Below are positions 23,017 to 31,591 of a stretch of 64,000 nucleotides of DNA, piece by piece. A program made the position numbers and the translations under genes. This DNA is from Sabellastarte sp. h YS-2021 (taxonomy: Eukaryota > Annelida > Polychaeta > Sabellida > Sabellidae): assembly GCA_964017235.1 (NCBI GenBank), contig OZ024938.1, positions 57,217,816 to 57,281,815 of the forward strand, read 5' to 3'. The notes beneath the pieces are model-generated. The model was not told the origin of the DNA. It worked only from the letters and a program-made list of their open reading frames with translations, and did no database searches. Positions within the stretch are counted from its first letter, which is position 1. Each line of letters opens with the position of its first letter.

Positions 23017-23912
23017 CAGAATTTTTAAACTACCTGTTCACAGTCAAAAATCTCAAACCAGCTACAATCACTGGTTACAGAACAGCAATTGCTGATGCTT
23101 TGGGTTCACAGGGTGAATTCATTTCAAAAAGTCTAGAACTGAATAGACTTATTGCCAGCTTCACCAGGGATAGACCTAAACCAAATAGGTCCATACCTAC
23201 ATGGGACCTCTCATTGGTCCTCTTAGGTTTGACAAAACCTCCCTTTGAGCCTTTGTCAGAGGCTCCTTTGAAGTGGCTAACTTACAAGACAGTGTTCCTG
23301 TTAGCTTTAGCCTCAGGAAAAAGAAGGAGTGAGATACATGCATGGACTCACTCTTCTGTCTCTTCAAGGAGAAATTGGTCAGAAGTTACTGTCTCTCCTT
23401 CTCCGGCCTTCCTGGCTAAAAACCAATTGGCTTCGGATGGCCCTGATTCCATTAAGCCAGTAGTGATACCAGCCCTTACTATCATGTTGGACAGCTCACT
23501 GGTGGAGGACAAGTCACTTTGTCCAGTTAGGGCCCTCAAGGTCTATTTAGAGAAGACCAAATCCATGAGAAAGGGCAAGGCCCTGCTCTTTGTATCCCTT
23601 AGGGAGGGTTATTCTAAGGATATCACAAGAATAACCATTTCCCAGTGGATCAAACACACCATTCAAACTTGCTATCAGTCTTCAGATACGGCTGATCAAC
23701 AGGTCACTCAGGTTAGAGCTCATGATGTTAGAGCTATGGCTGCATCACTTGCATTTAAAGGAGGTATCTCCTTAGAGCAGGTCTTGAGCTCCTGTTACTG
23801 GAAATCCCACAATACCTTTACAAACTTTTATTTGAAGGATATTTGCTGGGAAAATGATGATATCTTTAAGTTAGGTCCCATTGTGTCTGCACAGCATGTA
23901 GTGAACAATTGA
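21264..23912 (+). CDS. DIRS tyrosine recombinase (overlapping frame)
   Basis: The recombinase part starts around 22890 and reads to 23912. It shows an Arg-containing box (SGKRRSE, about 23313-23333), HDVR (23721-23732) and a catalytic Tyr in NTFTNFYLKD (codon 23829-23831), in family order. This enzyme integrates the circular DNA. The frame is open far upstream, to 21264, entirely within the RT/RNase H frame in another phase. The upstream part has no domain of its own and is rich in Ser/Arg. Whether it is translated, or translation enters near 22890 by slippage or reinitiation, cannot be told. DIRS elements are known for such overlapping frames. Confidence 0.88.
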   Translation: MATSNRSKYVKPSFTCTDIQDGNSRIYQEIDSKRGVGHLDRPHRRLFPCSNTSTISKISEISDQKRGFSVSSSSFWCRDSSPRVHSHCQRGQTHSSSQEPQNPSISGRLASSVTIKRSMSQRFGKVSSIGPRTRLAYQFSKIGIDTHAKTGFSGLSFRPSEGSSVPNPEETRSAKRSDCFHQKVISLDSKKAHVAHRDFSFLGKNSTTRKVTHETFPVVPKVALEVSPVVGHKDSSNRKFPEAPKVVGGYQKSHGRCSYPSSGTQHTGVYRCLTKRLGSSLKRDSVKWSLVKQGSPAPHQCIGAKSCSSSPKGLSGTLTRSNSAHLFRQQHSSILSEQRRRHTFHRDVCSYLENSCIHKFQKNPDKGKTRTWIPKRHSRLSITKGQGHTDGVVTSPTDIQPNLQSLAHTNGRSFCNSSKLQTSNLCISCPRQKGLENRCIEYLLGRPRRLCLLSSSHPATSNSKNNNIPMQDDSTGSRVARDAMVLGSSGSLDQGTPTAPSLEDTSEAATFQQVPQQRGVPESTCVASGFQESNSGRFSSEVAERIKAPQRESSRKVYQSRWTIYGQWCTENKVDITSTAVPQVAEFLNYLFTVKNLKPATITGYRTAIADALGSQGEFISKSLELNRLIASFTRDRPKPNRSIPTWDLSLVLLGLTKPPFEPLSEAPLKWLTYKTVFLLALASGKRRSEIHAWTHSSVSSRRNWSEVTVSPSPAFLAKNQLASDGPDSIKPVVIPALTIMLDSSLVEDKSLCPVRALKVYLEKTKSMRKGKALLFVSLREGYSKDITRITISQWIKHTIQTCYQSSDTADQQVTQVRAHDVRAMAASLAFKGGISLEQVLSSCYWKSHNTFTNFYLKDICWENDDIFKLGPIVSAQHVVNN

Positions 23913-24411
23913 GACTTAATAATATAATCAGTCTTTATGTTTTCAGGATGTATGGATTTGGACTGGAATGTACTAGGACTTTGATTTGTGGAACAAGAAT
24001 ATGGATAAGACTTCAGGACTGAGGTTATGGCTGCTTGGCTTGAGGGACAGCTGCACTCTGACTGTTGGAGTTTTATTCAACTGGGCACAGCTGACCTTTG
24101 ACCCCTGCACTACTGTATAGACAAGGTGGAGGGTTTCATACATATTATTTGATGTACAGTACAGCATGCTGCTTTCATAAGTGGGTGAGTACTTTACAGC
24201 TACTTTATTACAATTACTTTTTACTTTAACAGTACTTGTATTGACTATGACAGTAATAATGACACTAGTATTCATATATGTAGTATATTACAGTGTTTGT
24301 AGTATAACATATTGTGTATGCATTTTTTTGTATCTGTATACCTAAAGAACTCTCCTATAGCACTTGACAGTCCTCAGAAGTCTACCCACCATGGACCTCA
24401 GGGCTGCATTC

Positions 24412-24516
24412 AAGCTTCTGTTGGGATTATGTAAGTACGTTTTTATGCAATAAAATTGGTTAATTTTATTGTAATTGGAATTTTTATAAATAAAAATACT
24501 TACATAATCCCAACAG
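24412..24516 (+). repeat. Internal complementary region of the DIRS element
   Basis: The first half (AAGCTTCTGTTGGGATTATG to GCAATAAAA, ending near 24455) is the reverse complement of the left element end. The second half (from TTGGTTAATTTTATTG to CATAATCCCAACAG) is the reverse complement of the right end. The region is therefore an antisense copy of the junction of the two ends, the template thought to let DIRS elements complete their termini and form a circle. Confidence 0.93.
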
Positions 24517-24560
24517 GGAGAGTCCAACCCTCCTCCCCTCTACCATCTTCTGAGGGGTAG

Positions 24561-24721
24561 GGTCAAAATTAGAATGACAACTTACAGTGGAGATATAACC
24601 TCCAGCAGGTGCCCGCTGGGGTTTACGTGTGTACTTTCAGTAAAAAAAATGGCGAGACACATTGTCTGTGTCCTTGACCGAACGGTAGGTCACGTAAGCT
24701 TCTGTTGGGATTATGTAAGTA
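24561..24721 (-). repeat. Right inverted terminal repeat of the DIRS element
   Basis: Inverted partner of 12571-12732. The unique right terminus (ATTTTTATTTATAAAAATTC and following, to about 24762) lies outside it and is mirrored in the internal complementary region. Confidence 0.92.
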
Positions 24722-24762
24722 TTTTTATTTATAAAAATTCCAATTACAATAAAATTAACCAA

Positions 24763-26450
24763 ATTTATGTTAACACATATCACATTTTTTGGGATATATG
24801 GTGGATGTAGGGATTTCTCCCAGTAATCTGAATTACAAGAGAGTGATAGACATGTGATATAGTTACATATTTCAGAAGACCATATTTTAGATAGAAGTAA
24901 ATTGACTAGATTTGAATTTTACATACATTAGAATGTGTCTAGAGAGTAGAGATACTGTTTCACTAAGGTATCCAGACATTTGAAACACTGCAATCGTCTT
25001 TTTTAAAGTTGGTATGACACTATTTTCACCAAACAGTAATGGTATATATTTCTATTTATAAAATATTGCCAGAAAATTCCCACAAAATTCCTGACACTTT
25101 AAAACATTGTAAGGAAACAGGAGGTCACAGAATTACTTGGCGATTTTCTTGCAAATATTTTAAAATAAGATATGTAAATATAAGGTCACAGAATTCTGTG
25201 GGGTTTCTAATGAATACTTTATAATATAGAAATGAGGAAATGCATGAGGTCACATAATTCTGTGGAATTACATAGTGTATCTTAGAAAATGCAGGGCATA
25301 CGCGTAGGGTCCCTGCAGGATTGGCAGATTTTGACGGACATGGTTAAGACCTGTGGTTTAAACCGGTTGAAACTGTCATGTCAAAAATGCCAACCCCCCC
25401 TCCAAAGAATATTGTTAACAACTGGATAATAGGTCCTGAACTTAGTTTTCTGTGTATTTTTATATATTGAAAGTTAATGTTCAGTTTCTAAGACAATTAT
25501 GCATCTCAAATGTTATAAACAATCTTAAAGCTGTCTTAAAATGCATCTCTTAAGTTATTTTGTCTCTAATTTTTTAGTATTGAGATAAAAAGGCGATATG
25601 CATGCATTGACACATACAACCAGTGAAAAAAAAAATTGTTTTCTGAGTACATTAACTTTATTAAACATAAAAATAAAAGAAAATTAAACATATAATTTTA
25701 TAACAATTTTTATGTGGAATCCAGTGGAATCATCTTTCACTGACAAGCATTACCCAGGCTCCAGGCATGATTTTGGTTTCTACACTACGGGATTAATGTC
25801 AGTAAGCTGACTATTGAAACACAATGTGATTGTCTTTCTCTAATTCACTAATCACTTAAAGGGACATTTGTTGAGGTAGTTTCTCAAACCAGTGTCGAGT
25901 CAGGAATAATCTTACCCCCCATCCTTGACAGTATAACTCTGTCCATTGACAGGAATAATTGCGACATCTGCTGAGTTAGTGTAATTTTGGTAAATTTATT
26001 TATTTGTTAGTTTTGATACAAAAAGTTATGTAAAATTACCACAATATCAGGCAAGATGAAACAAAATACAATATGAATATAGCGAACTACTTGTTTAACT
26101 CATCTTTACCGTGCCAGAGGTTTTGGCTATTTTTTACACTTGTTGAGGTTTTTGACACCGCCATATCAAAAAAAAAAAATTTTATGTCAAAAATGCAACC
26201 CTGGGTCCCCAACATATAAAATTCTCTCTATGTGTGAGACTCCTGGTATCTAAAGCAAACAGTATGTGTCGGTCTGATATTTATTCCCATATTGTCACAA
26301 AAGATGACCATTACCATTTTGTCAGAAGAATTTTAAGCAGCTTATGGTATCCAGAAAACAAGGGAAATATGGAAGAAATAAATATTCACGAACAAACCAA
26401 ATCAAGTGGGGGATACATTATTCTATGAACACCATTATAAATAAAAATCA
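24763..26450. other. Intergenic, no gene recognised
   Basis: AT-rich with no protein similarity seen. The part at about 25060-25270 holds three spaced copies of a motif around GAGGTCACAGAATTCTGTGG, each containing the palindrome CACAGAATTCTGTG or a decayed form. The rest shows nothing identifiable. Confidence 0.5.
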
Positions 26451-26499
26451 CAAAACAGCATTTTTATTTGTAAAATATTGTTAGAAAACCCCATGAAAT

Positions 26500-27620
26500 T
26501 CTGTGACCTCTGATATATCTAGTGACAGAACTTTAAATCTGACAGAATTTCAAATTATGTCACCAGACCTTCCAACTGGAAGCTCTGTCAACAGAACTTC
26601 CAATTGAAACTTATGTCAAGATATTTTGATAGAATTTTATGTTACATGTTTTATTTTTATGTAGAAAGAGCTTATTTATAACTGGAATTTGTAATCTTGC
26701 TTGTAAATAATTCTTGTAATTATATGTGCTTTGCTCTTTTCACATTGCATCAATTTTCAGTTCACAAATGACATTGCAGTTGCAAATGATGATCCCTTTG
26801 AAGTTAATTTCCAGGATACGTTAAAGCTTTTTAAAAAGATTTTTAAGGTACAAGGATTTATCAGAGGGAGCTAGGTGCAAAGAGTATAAGTAGTTAATTG
26901 ATTGATTTAAAAAATACTGCTGAATAGTAAGTAGGTATTTAATCCTTGGTACTCGGGAAAATTTAAAAATGAAAGATAATAGGTTAACTGACATTACTAC
27001 GTTAATTAAAAGAAATAAGTGAGTGGGTATATTAACAAGGCCAAAAGGTGTTTTGGCCCCTAGCGCGAGGGCAAAGCCATCAGAGACACAAGTAGTGAAG
27101 TAGAATTTACAAAAGTCTGGGGACACAAAGAAATTCCAACTCAGACCCATCCCACAGCTGGTCTAGTACTCAGACGGTTAACCATCCAAGTACTAACGTA
27201 GCCCATTGCCACTTAACTTCAGTGAGCAGACAAATACTCATCACCCTGCGCTACAATTCATGAAAGTCCAGAGACAAAAAAGTGATCTGTAGAAGAGCGA
27301 GCTCTATTGAGGCTCACGCTTAAAAAAGGCCAAAATTATATTCTTCAAAATAACCTATATTCTGGACCTAAGAGCAATACCCCCAAATGTCATTAACAGG
27401 ATTTGAAGTTCTGTCCACAGGATTTCAAATTCTGTTGACAGAACTTCAAATCCATCAAACATCTGGACCTCAGAACAATACCCTTGATTTTCAACAGTAT
27501 TAGAAGTTGTGTCGACAGAATTTCAAATTCTGTCGACAGAACTTCAAAGCTCTCCAAACAAATGAATCACAAGAATTGGAAATTCTGTCGACACAACTTC
27601 CAATTGGAAATTCTGTTGAG
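26500..27620. repeat. Interspersed GTCGAC-centred palindromes
   Basis: Copies of an imperfect palindrome of the form GAARTTCTGTYGACAGAAYTTC occur in two clusters, about 26520-26620 and about 27400-27620, often about 30 bp apart. Between the clusters lie the 5S-like sequence and AT-rich DNA. Variants with CTGTCAACAG, CTGTCCACAG and CTGTCGACAC show that the centre drifts while the arms stay recognisable. Confidence 0.7.
27150..27255 (-). repeat. 5S rRNA-derived sequence (SINE3-like head or 5S pseudogene)
   Basis: Read on the minus strand, the stretch containing GTTAGTACTTGGATGG and GAAGTTAAG in order matches the internal promoter and core of animal 5S rRNA, with scattered differences over about 100 bp. 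The missing GC-rich closing stem and the many substitutions rule out a functional 5S gene. Minus-strand sequence continues without a break into a unique body (about 27140 down to 26830), as in a SINE with a 5S-derived promoter head. A decayed 5S gene next to unrelated DNA is the alternative. Confidence 0.72.
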
Positions 27621-28070
27621 ACGTAAGGTCCATAAACATAGCTGATCAATGGGAAAAGTTTTTATTGCAGATAATTAATCTACAGTTGCATAAACTCATG
27701 AATATCCATATGCAAATTCCATGTCAGGAAATCCCATGTCATCTCATACAAATATGAATTTTAATAAGTTGTAGCACTACAAATCCCCATAAAACATGAG
27801 AACCTGTTGCATAGCAATTTACTTATGTGTCAGGAACATGATATATTGTCACTTTATTTCTAAAAACTTGAAAAAGATGGCTCAAACATTTTGAAGGTCG
27901 AAAAATCTGGTAAGTGGTAACCATAATTTCTCAAATAAAAGAAAAAAAACAAAACAGCAAGGTTATGTCCCGGGACGTCCCGATATGCAACATATTGGCT
28001 ATATGTCGGGAAGTGCTAAATGCTTCATCTATGGAAGTGCTTTATACCACGGGATGCCTTGTTCTGGGAT

Positions 28071-28320
28071 TGTAGCAATATTTTACAAAATGAAAAGCCT
28101 CAAAGAAGATCAAATACTTTAAACTTGAGAACTCACGGCAGTAGCACTAACTCATTAATATTGATGAGAAGATATGAGGTCACAGACTTCCCGGGTCTAA
28201 CAATATTTTATAAAATGAAAACCCTCATAGTACTGGACGATCAAATACCTTAAACTCGAGGATTCATGGCAGTAGCACTAACTCATTAATATTCATGAGA
28301 AGATCACAGATTTCCCAGAT
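28071..28320. repeat. Tandem duplication of a unit of about 126 bp
   Basis: CAATATTTTACAAAATGAAAA (near 28075) and its variant near 28201 each lead into GATCAAATAC, ACTTGAG/ACTCGAG and GGCAGTAGCACTAACTCATT, then a GAGAAGAT segment. Two units in direct orientation, with no coding capacity. Confidence 0.8.
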
Positions 28321-28381
28321 TTTCTGACAATATAGAAAACTAACGATAAAAAATTAACCAATGAAATAATTTCCCAACATT

Positions 28382-28602
28382 TACTGGTCGGCCAGTGAAT
28401 TTCGTCAGCCCAGTGAAGTTCGTCACCTGCCGTAAAAACGCTCAAGGAAAGGCAATATTCACATTTAAATAAATCGAATAGCTTCTTTCAACGGCAAGGT
28501 ATACATATATGCCGTAACTGGACAGTAAAAACTCTTTAAAATTGACATAAAACGCAGGTGACGAACTTCACTGGGGTGACGAACTTCACTGGCTGAGCAG
28601 TA
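28382..28602. repeat. MITE with 48-bp inverted repeats and TA ends
   Basis: The left end (ACTGGTCGGCCAGTGAA, then CAGTGAAGTTCGTCACCTGC) is matched in reverse complement by the right end (GCAGGTGACGAACTTCACTG to GGCTGAGCAGT). Each terminal repeat contains the subunit CAGTGAAGTTCGTCACC twice. TA flanks both ends. A related element is at 32278-32517. Confidence 0.85.
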
Positions 28603-29279
28603 GCCAGTAAGTTACGTATTGGGATGTCCCCTGATTTAACCACTGCAAAAAAAAAAAAAAAAAAACCCACAACAGCTTCCCTTCAAAATGGTATGGCTAC
28701 ATTTTATAATCGTAGCTTAAACAGTTATTTACATGTCTAAATGTTTTTCTGGAAAATCTCGTTGTGTAGCAGAAAGATAGATTTTTTACATAAATGTACC
28801 TATCTCCAGATGTAAAAAACAACATCGAAATTGCAATATTAGTAAGAGTAAAAACACCACGAAATGGGTCCAATAATGACCAATACACCGATTTTACTTA
28901 GATACTAATGATGTAAATACTTTTGTATTCCATATGGTATAAAATGTGGCTTCAATATACAATAACTACAACGAATTTTTATTAATGAGGAGGGAGAACA
29001 AATTTTGTTCGCCATTGCTTCCTTTATTTACACGACCTTGACCTAGCATTGTCCTTTAAATAACCGAAATAAAATAGATCCGAATAAAGTGGAATTTACT
29101 AAATTTAAATTAGACCTATACGCCAGTAAGGCCAGATAGTCTGAGATACAAATCAAACAAGTGAGATACCCTGTTATCCACTGTTAATCATGGTAGCCAA
29201 TTAAGATATCTTTAAAGACATTTTATTTGACTCAATATCCATTATTTAATCCTCCCTAGTGATATTTCTCCATTCCTGT

Positions 29280-29895
29280 GCTTTTCTTTATTCTGTGTAC
29301 TTTCCCCAGAGGAAAGAAAAAGTTAGTTTTTCAATTTGCTTAACAATATCATTTGGAACATGTAGAACCAGCATATTGCGAACTAATTTTGGAATTATTA
29401 AAGTGTTCGTAACTATAGAATTACCAAAATATGAAAGGTTACATTTATTCCATCTTAATAAAGATAATTCAAGATAATTTATCTTTAGATTCCAGGTTTT
29501 TGCTTGCACATATTTTTATCTTTGCCAATATATATGCCAAGACATTTTATGGGTCTGTCATTAAATTGTATTCCTGGAAATATCTTTGGATTATCAACAA
29601 GACTTCCGAGCCATATTCTATGAGATTTCATTGTATTGACTTTCAAACCGGATACAGAAGAGAAGTAAGATAACTCTTTCCAAGCATATGTGATAGACTG
29701 TTGATCCCACGATGTTAGTGTGGTATCATCAGCATACTGCAATATTACTGATTTGTGTTTTGACAGTTTCAAACCTTTTATATTTTTACTCCGTTTAATT
29801 TGAATTGACAGAAATTCAATAGCTAGGATAAAGAGAAGCACTGACACAGTGCACCCTTGCTTTATCCCCCTTTTCATGTTTGAAGTCATTGACAT
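29280..29895 (-). pseudogene. Decayed LINE reverse transcriptase fragment
   Basis: The minus-strand frame from 29895 holds GIKQGCTVSVLLFILAIEFL and YADDTTLT, the RT loop and catalytic motif of an L1/Tx1-like element. Similarity then switches frame near 29500 and continues to about 29288 (PKLVRNMLVLHVPN, LTFSFLWGK). At least one frameshift is present, and both the start and the C-terminal domain are missing. It is related to, but clearly distinct from, the intact LINE at 6747-9457. Confidence 0.85.
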
Positions 29896-29912
29896 CCACC
29901 TATGCTAATGAC

Positions 29913-30150
29913 AGTGCTGATGATGTTATAATGTTTAGATATATTGCTGTTTTGCTGTATTATTTTTTGTATCAATGCAAATGAAAAAAAAATAGTTTAC
30001 CAAAAGTTTTTTTTTGTTGGAGACAACATAAGACCAGTTAATGATAGCCCTGATGATGTTATACCATAATGCTTAGATGTATCGCTGTATTATGGTTCTT
30101 GTGTCAATAAAAATGAAAAAAATCTTTTTGTTGGATACAACATAAAATAC
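29913..30150. repeat. Tandem pair of a unit of about 130 bp
   Basis: GATGATGTTATA, a TGCTGTATTAT segment and GTATCAATGCAAATGAAAAA (variant GTGTCAATAAAAATGAAAAA) occur twice in order, each followed by TTTTTGTTGGA-ACAACATAA. The two units are diverged. They may be 3' tails of a retroelement, but nothing shows which. Confidence 0.55.
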
Positions 30151-30454
30151 ACAATAAGCCTCACTTGTAATATTTACAAAAGTTATTTCATTTAGAACCA
30201 TTTTGAAATTACACTTTGTCCTCCCTGTACCATAGAATGGCCAGCATTTTGTCCTCCCTTGCATATTTGACTGATGTTTAGCCATCAGCATTTTGTCCGT
30301 CAGCATTTTGTTCATGCACTGGATGATATGTCCCACTATGAAATGTCCAAGTATGAAATATCCATACCCGCGACGACCCATGCCCCCACCCACTTTTGGA
30401 AAATCCTGTATCTGCCTCTGCAAAAGATCATAACAAACTGCATGTGTTCTTACC

Positions 30455-30560
30455 AGTATGCCTATTTCACAACCATAATCCATTGAATTTTGATTCAGAT
30501 TTGGAGTTTTTGGATTAGCTAGATTTGTGAAATACAATTGTCACTAGACCTATATAAAAC

Positions 30561-30591
<31 letters not shown>

Positions 30592-30830
30592 AAAAAACAA
30601 CAACAAAAAACCAAAAAAAAACCAAAAAAAAACATGACATTAACGAACCTACAAATCATAAAAACTTTCCAAATCTTAAAAGTTGCTACCCCATTTTGCC
30701 ACCATTATTTTACAAAGAACACTTATCACGAATCTGAATCCGTGGATCTACCTCAGGATCATAATCCAGATTCACATTCTAGTCACATCACAAGCGAAAC
30801 CATTAATCGGGGGAATCTGTGATTTTCTGA
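30455..30830. repeat. MITE copy 1 (TTTCACAACCATAATCC family)
   Basis: Shares with 31129-31505 the left part (TATTTCACAA, ATTCAGATTTGGA) and the middle (CTCTAGACCT or CACTAGACCT), then CATAATCCAGATT, TCTAGTCACATCACAAGC and GGAATCT. The right terminal repeat is missing here. A homopolymer tract of C followed by A-rich sequence (about 30560-30630) interrupts it. Confidence 0.7.
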
Positions 30831-31128
30831 TTTAAAATGTACTCACATATTGCATCACAATAATTTAGTATCCACAATGTTCTCATTTAAGATTTATCAT
30901 TCATCTGAATTTATCTAAAATGTATCAGCTCTGTATTTCAAGATGAGGCTCATAAATACGTAATGTAGAGTCTGGCATATAAACATATACTACACAAGAA
31001 TAAAGAGTCAGAGTCCTGTATGACAGCCAAGGGTTAAGCAATAAATTAAAATACATGTTAAACTAAATTTGTTTTAATAAATTACAAACATTATAGAATC
31101 TAGCTTCAACAGATTATTTTTGTGAAAT

Positions 31129-31505
31129 ATGCCTAGTGGGTGTATTTCACAAACAAAAATCTGTATAATCTGTGCAATCCAGATTCAGATTTGGATTCTT
31201 TGCATTAGCTAAAATCATGAAATGCAATTTTCTCTAGACCTGAATCTAAAATAAAAAAATGTAACATAAACCAACAAGAATATCATGAAAATTTCCCTAA
31301 TGTTAAAATTTTCTGCCACATTTTGCTGCCATTGTTTTTTTAAAGAATTATGAGTGATCCAATGAATTTGAATCCGTTGATATACCTCGAGAGGTAGATC
31401 AATGGATTCATAATCCAGATTAAGATTCTAGTCACATCACAAGCAAATCTGTTAATCCGAGGAATCTAAGATTCAATGGATTATGGTTGTGAAATACGTC
31501 TAGTG
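31129..31505. repeat. MITE copy 2 (TTTCACAACCATAATCC family)
   Basis: The left end GCCTAGTGGGTGTATTTCAC is matched in reverse complement by the right end GTGAAATACGTCTAGTG, so both terminal repeats remain. The element is about 375 bp and non-coding. It ends fewer than 100 bp before the SF3B1 start codon, so it may touch the promoter region. Confidence 0.75.
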
Positions 31506-31591
31506 TATATACCCGGGTGGTGCATACTGAGGGTTACCTAAGCTGAGAGAAACGTTGTCGTCGGTTTAGCCTCATCGTGTTAAAAATCAAG

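Larger units (their letters stand above)
12553..24762 (+). mobile_element. DIRS-type tyrosine-recombinase retrotransposon, interrupted
   Basis: DIRS elements use a tyrosine recombinase in place of an integrase and replicate through a circle. All hallmarks are visible: inverted terminal repeats (12571-12732 and 24561-24721), an internal complementary region (24412-24516), a gag-like frame, an RT/RNase H/methyltransferase-like frame, and a recombinase frame in another phase. The complementary region fixes the ends. Its first half is the reverse complement of the left terminus and its second half of the right terminus, meeting near 24455, which puts the ends at about 12553 and 24762. No obvious target duplication is seen, as expected. 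A separate 6.65 kb array element interrupts it between gag and pol (14371-21021). Without that, the DIRS is about 5.6 kb, normal for the family. Confidence 0.93.

Noticed and set aside
27150-27255. Functional 5S rRNA gene
   Set aside because: Too many substitutions and no closing terminal stem; better read as a 5S-derived SINE head or pseudogene.
28660-28920. Possible gene after the poly-A tract near 28650
   Set aside because: Only a short minus-strand frame with no recognisable motif; no splice context or similarity.
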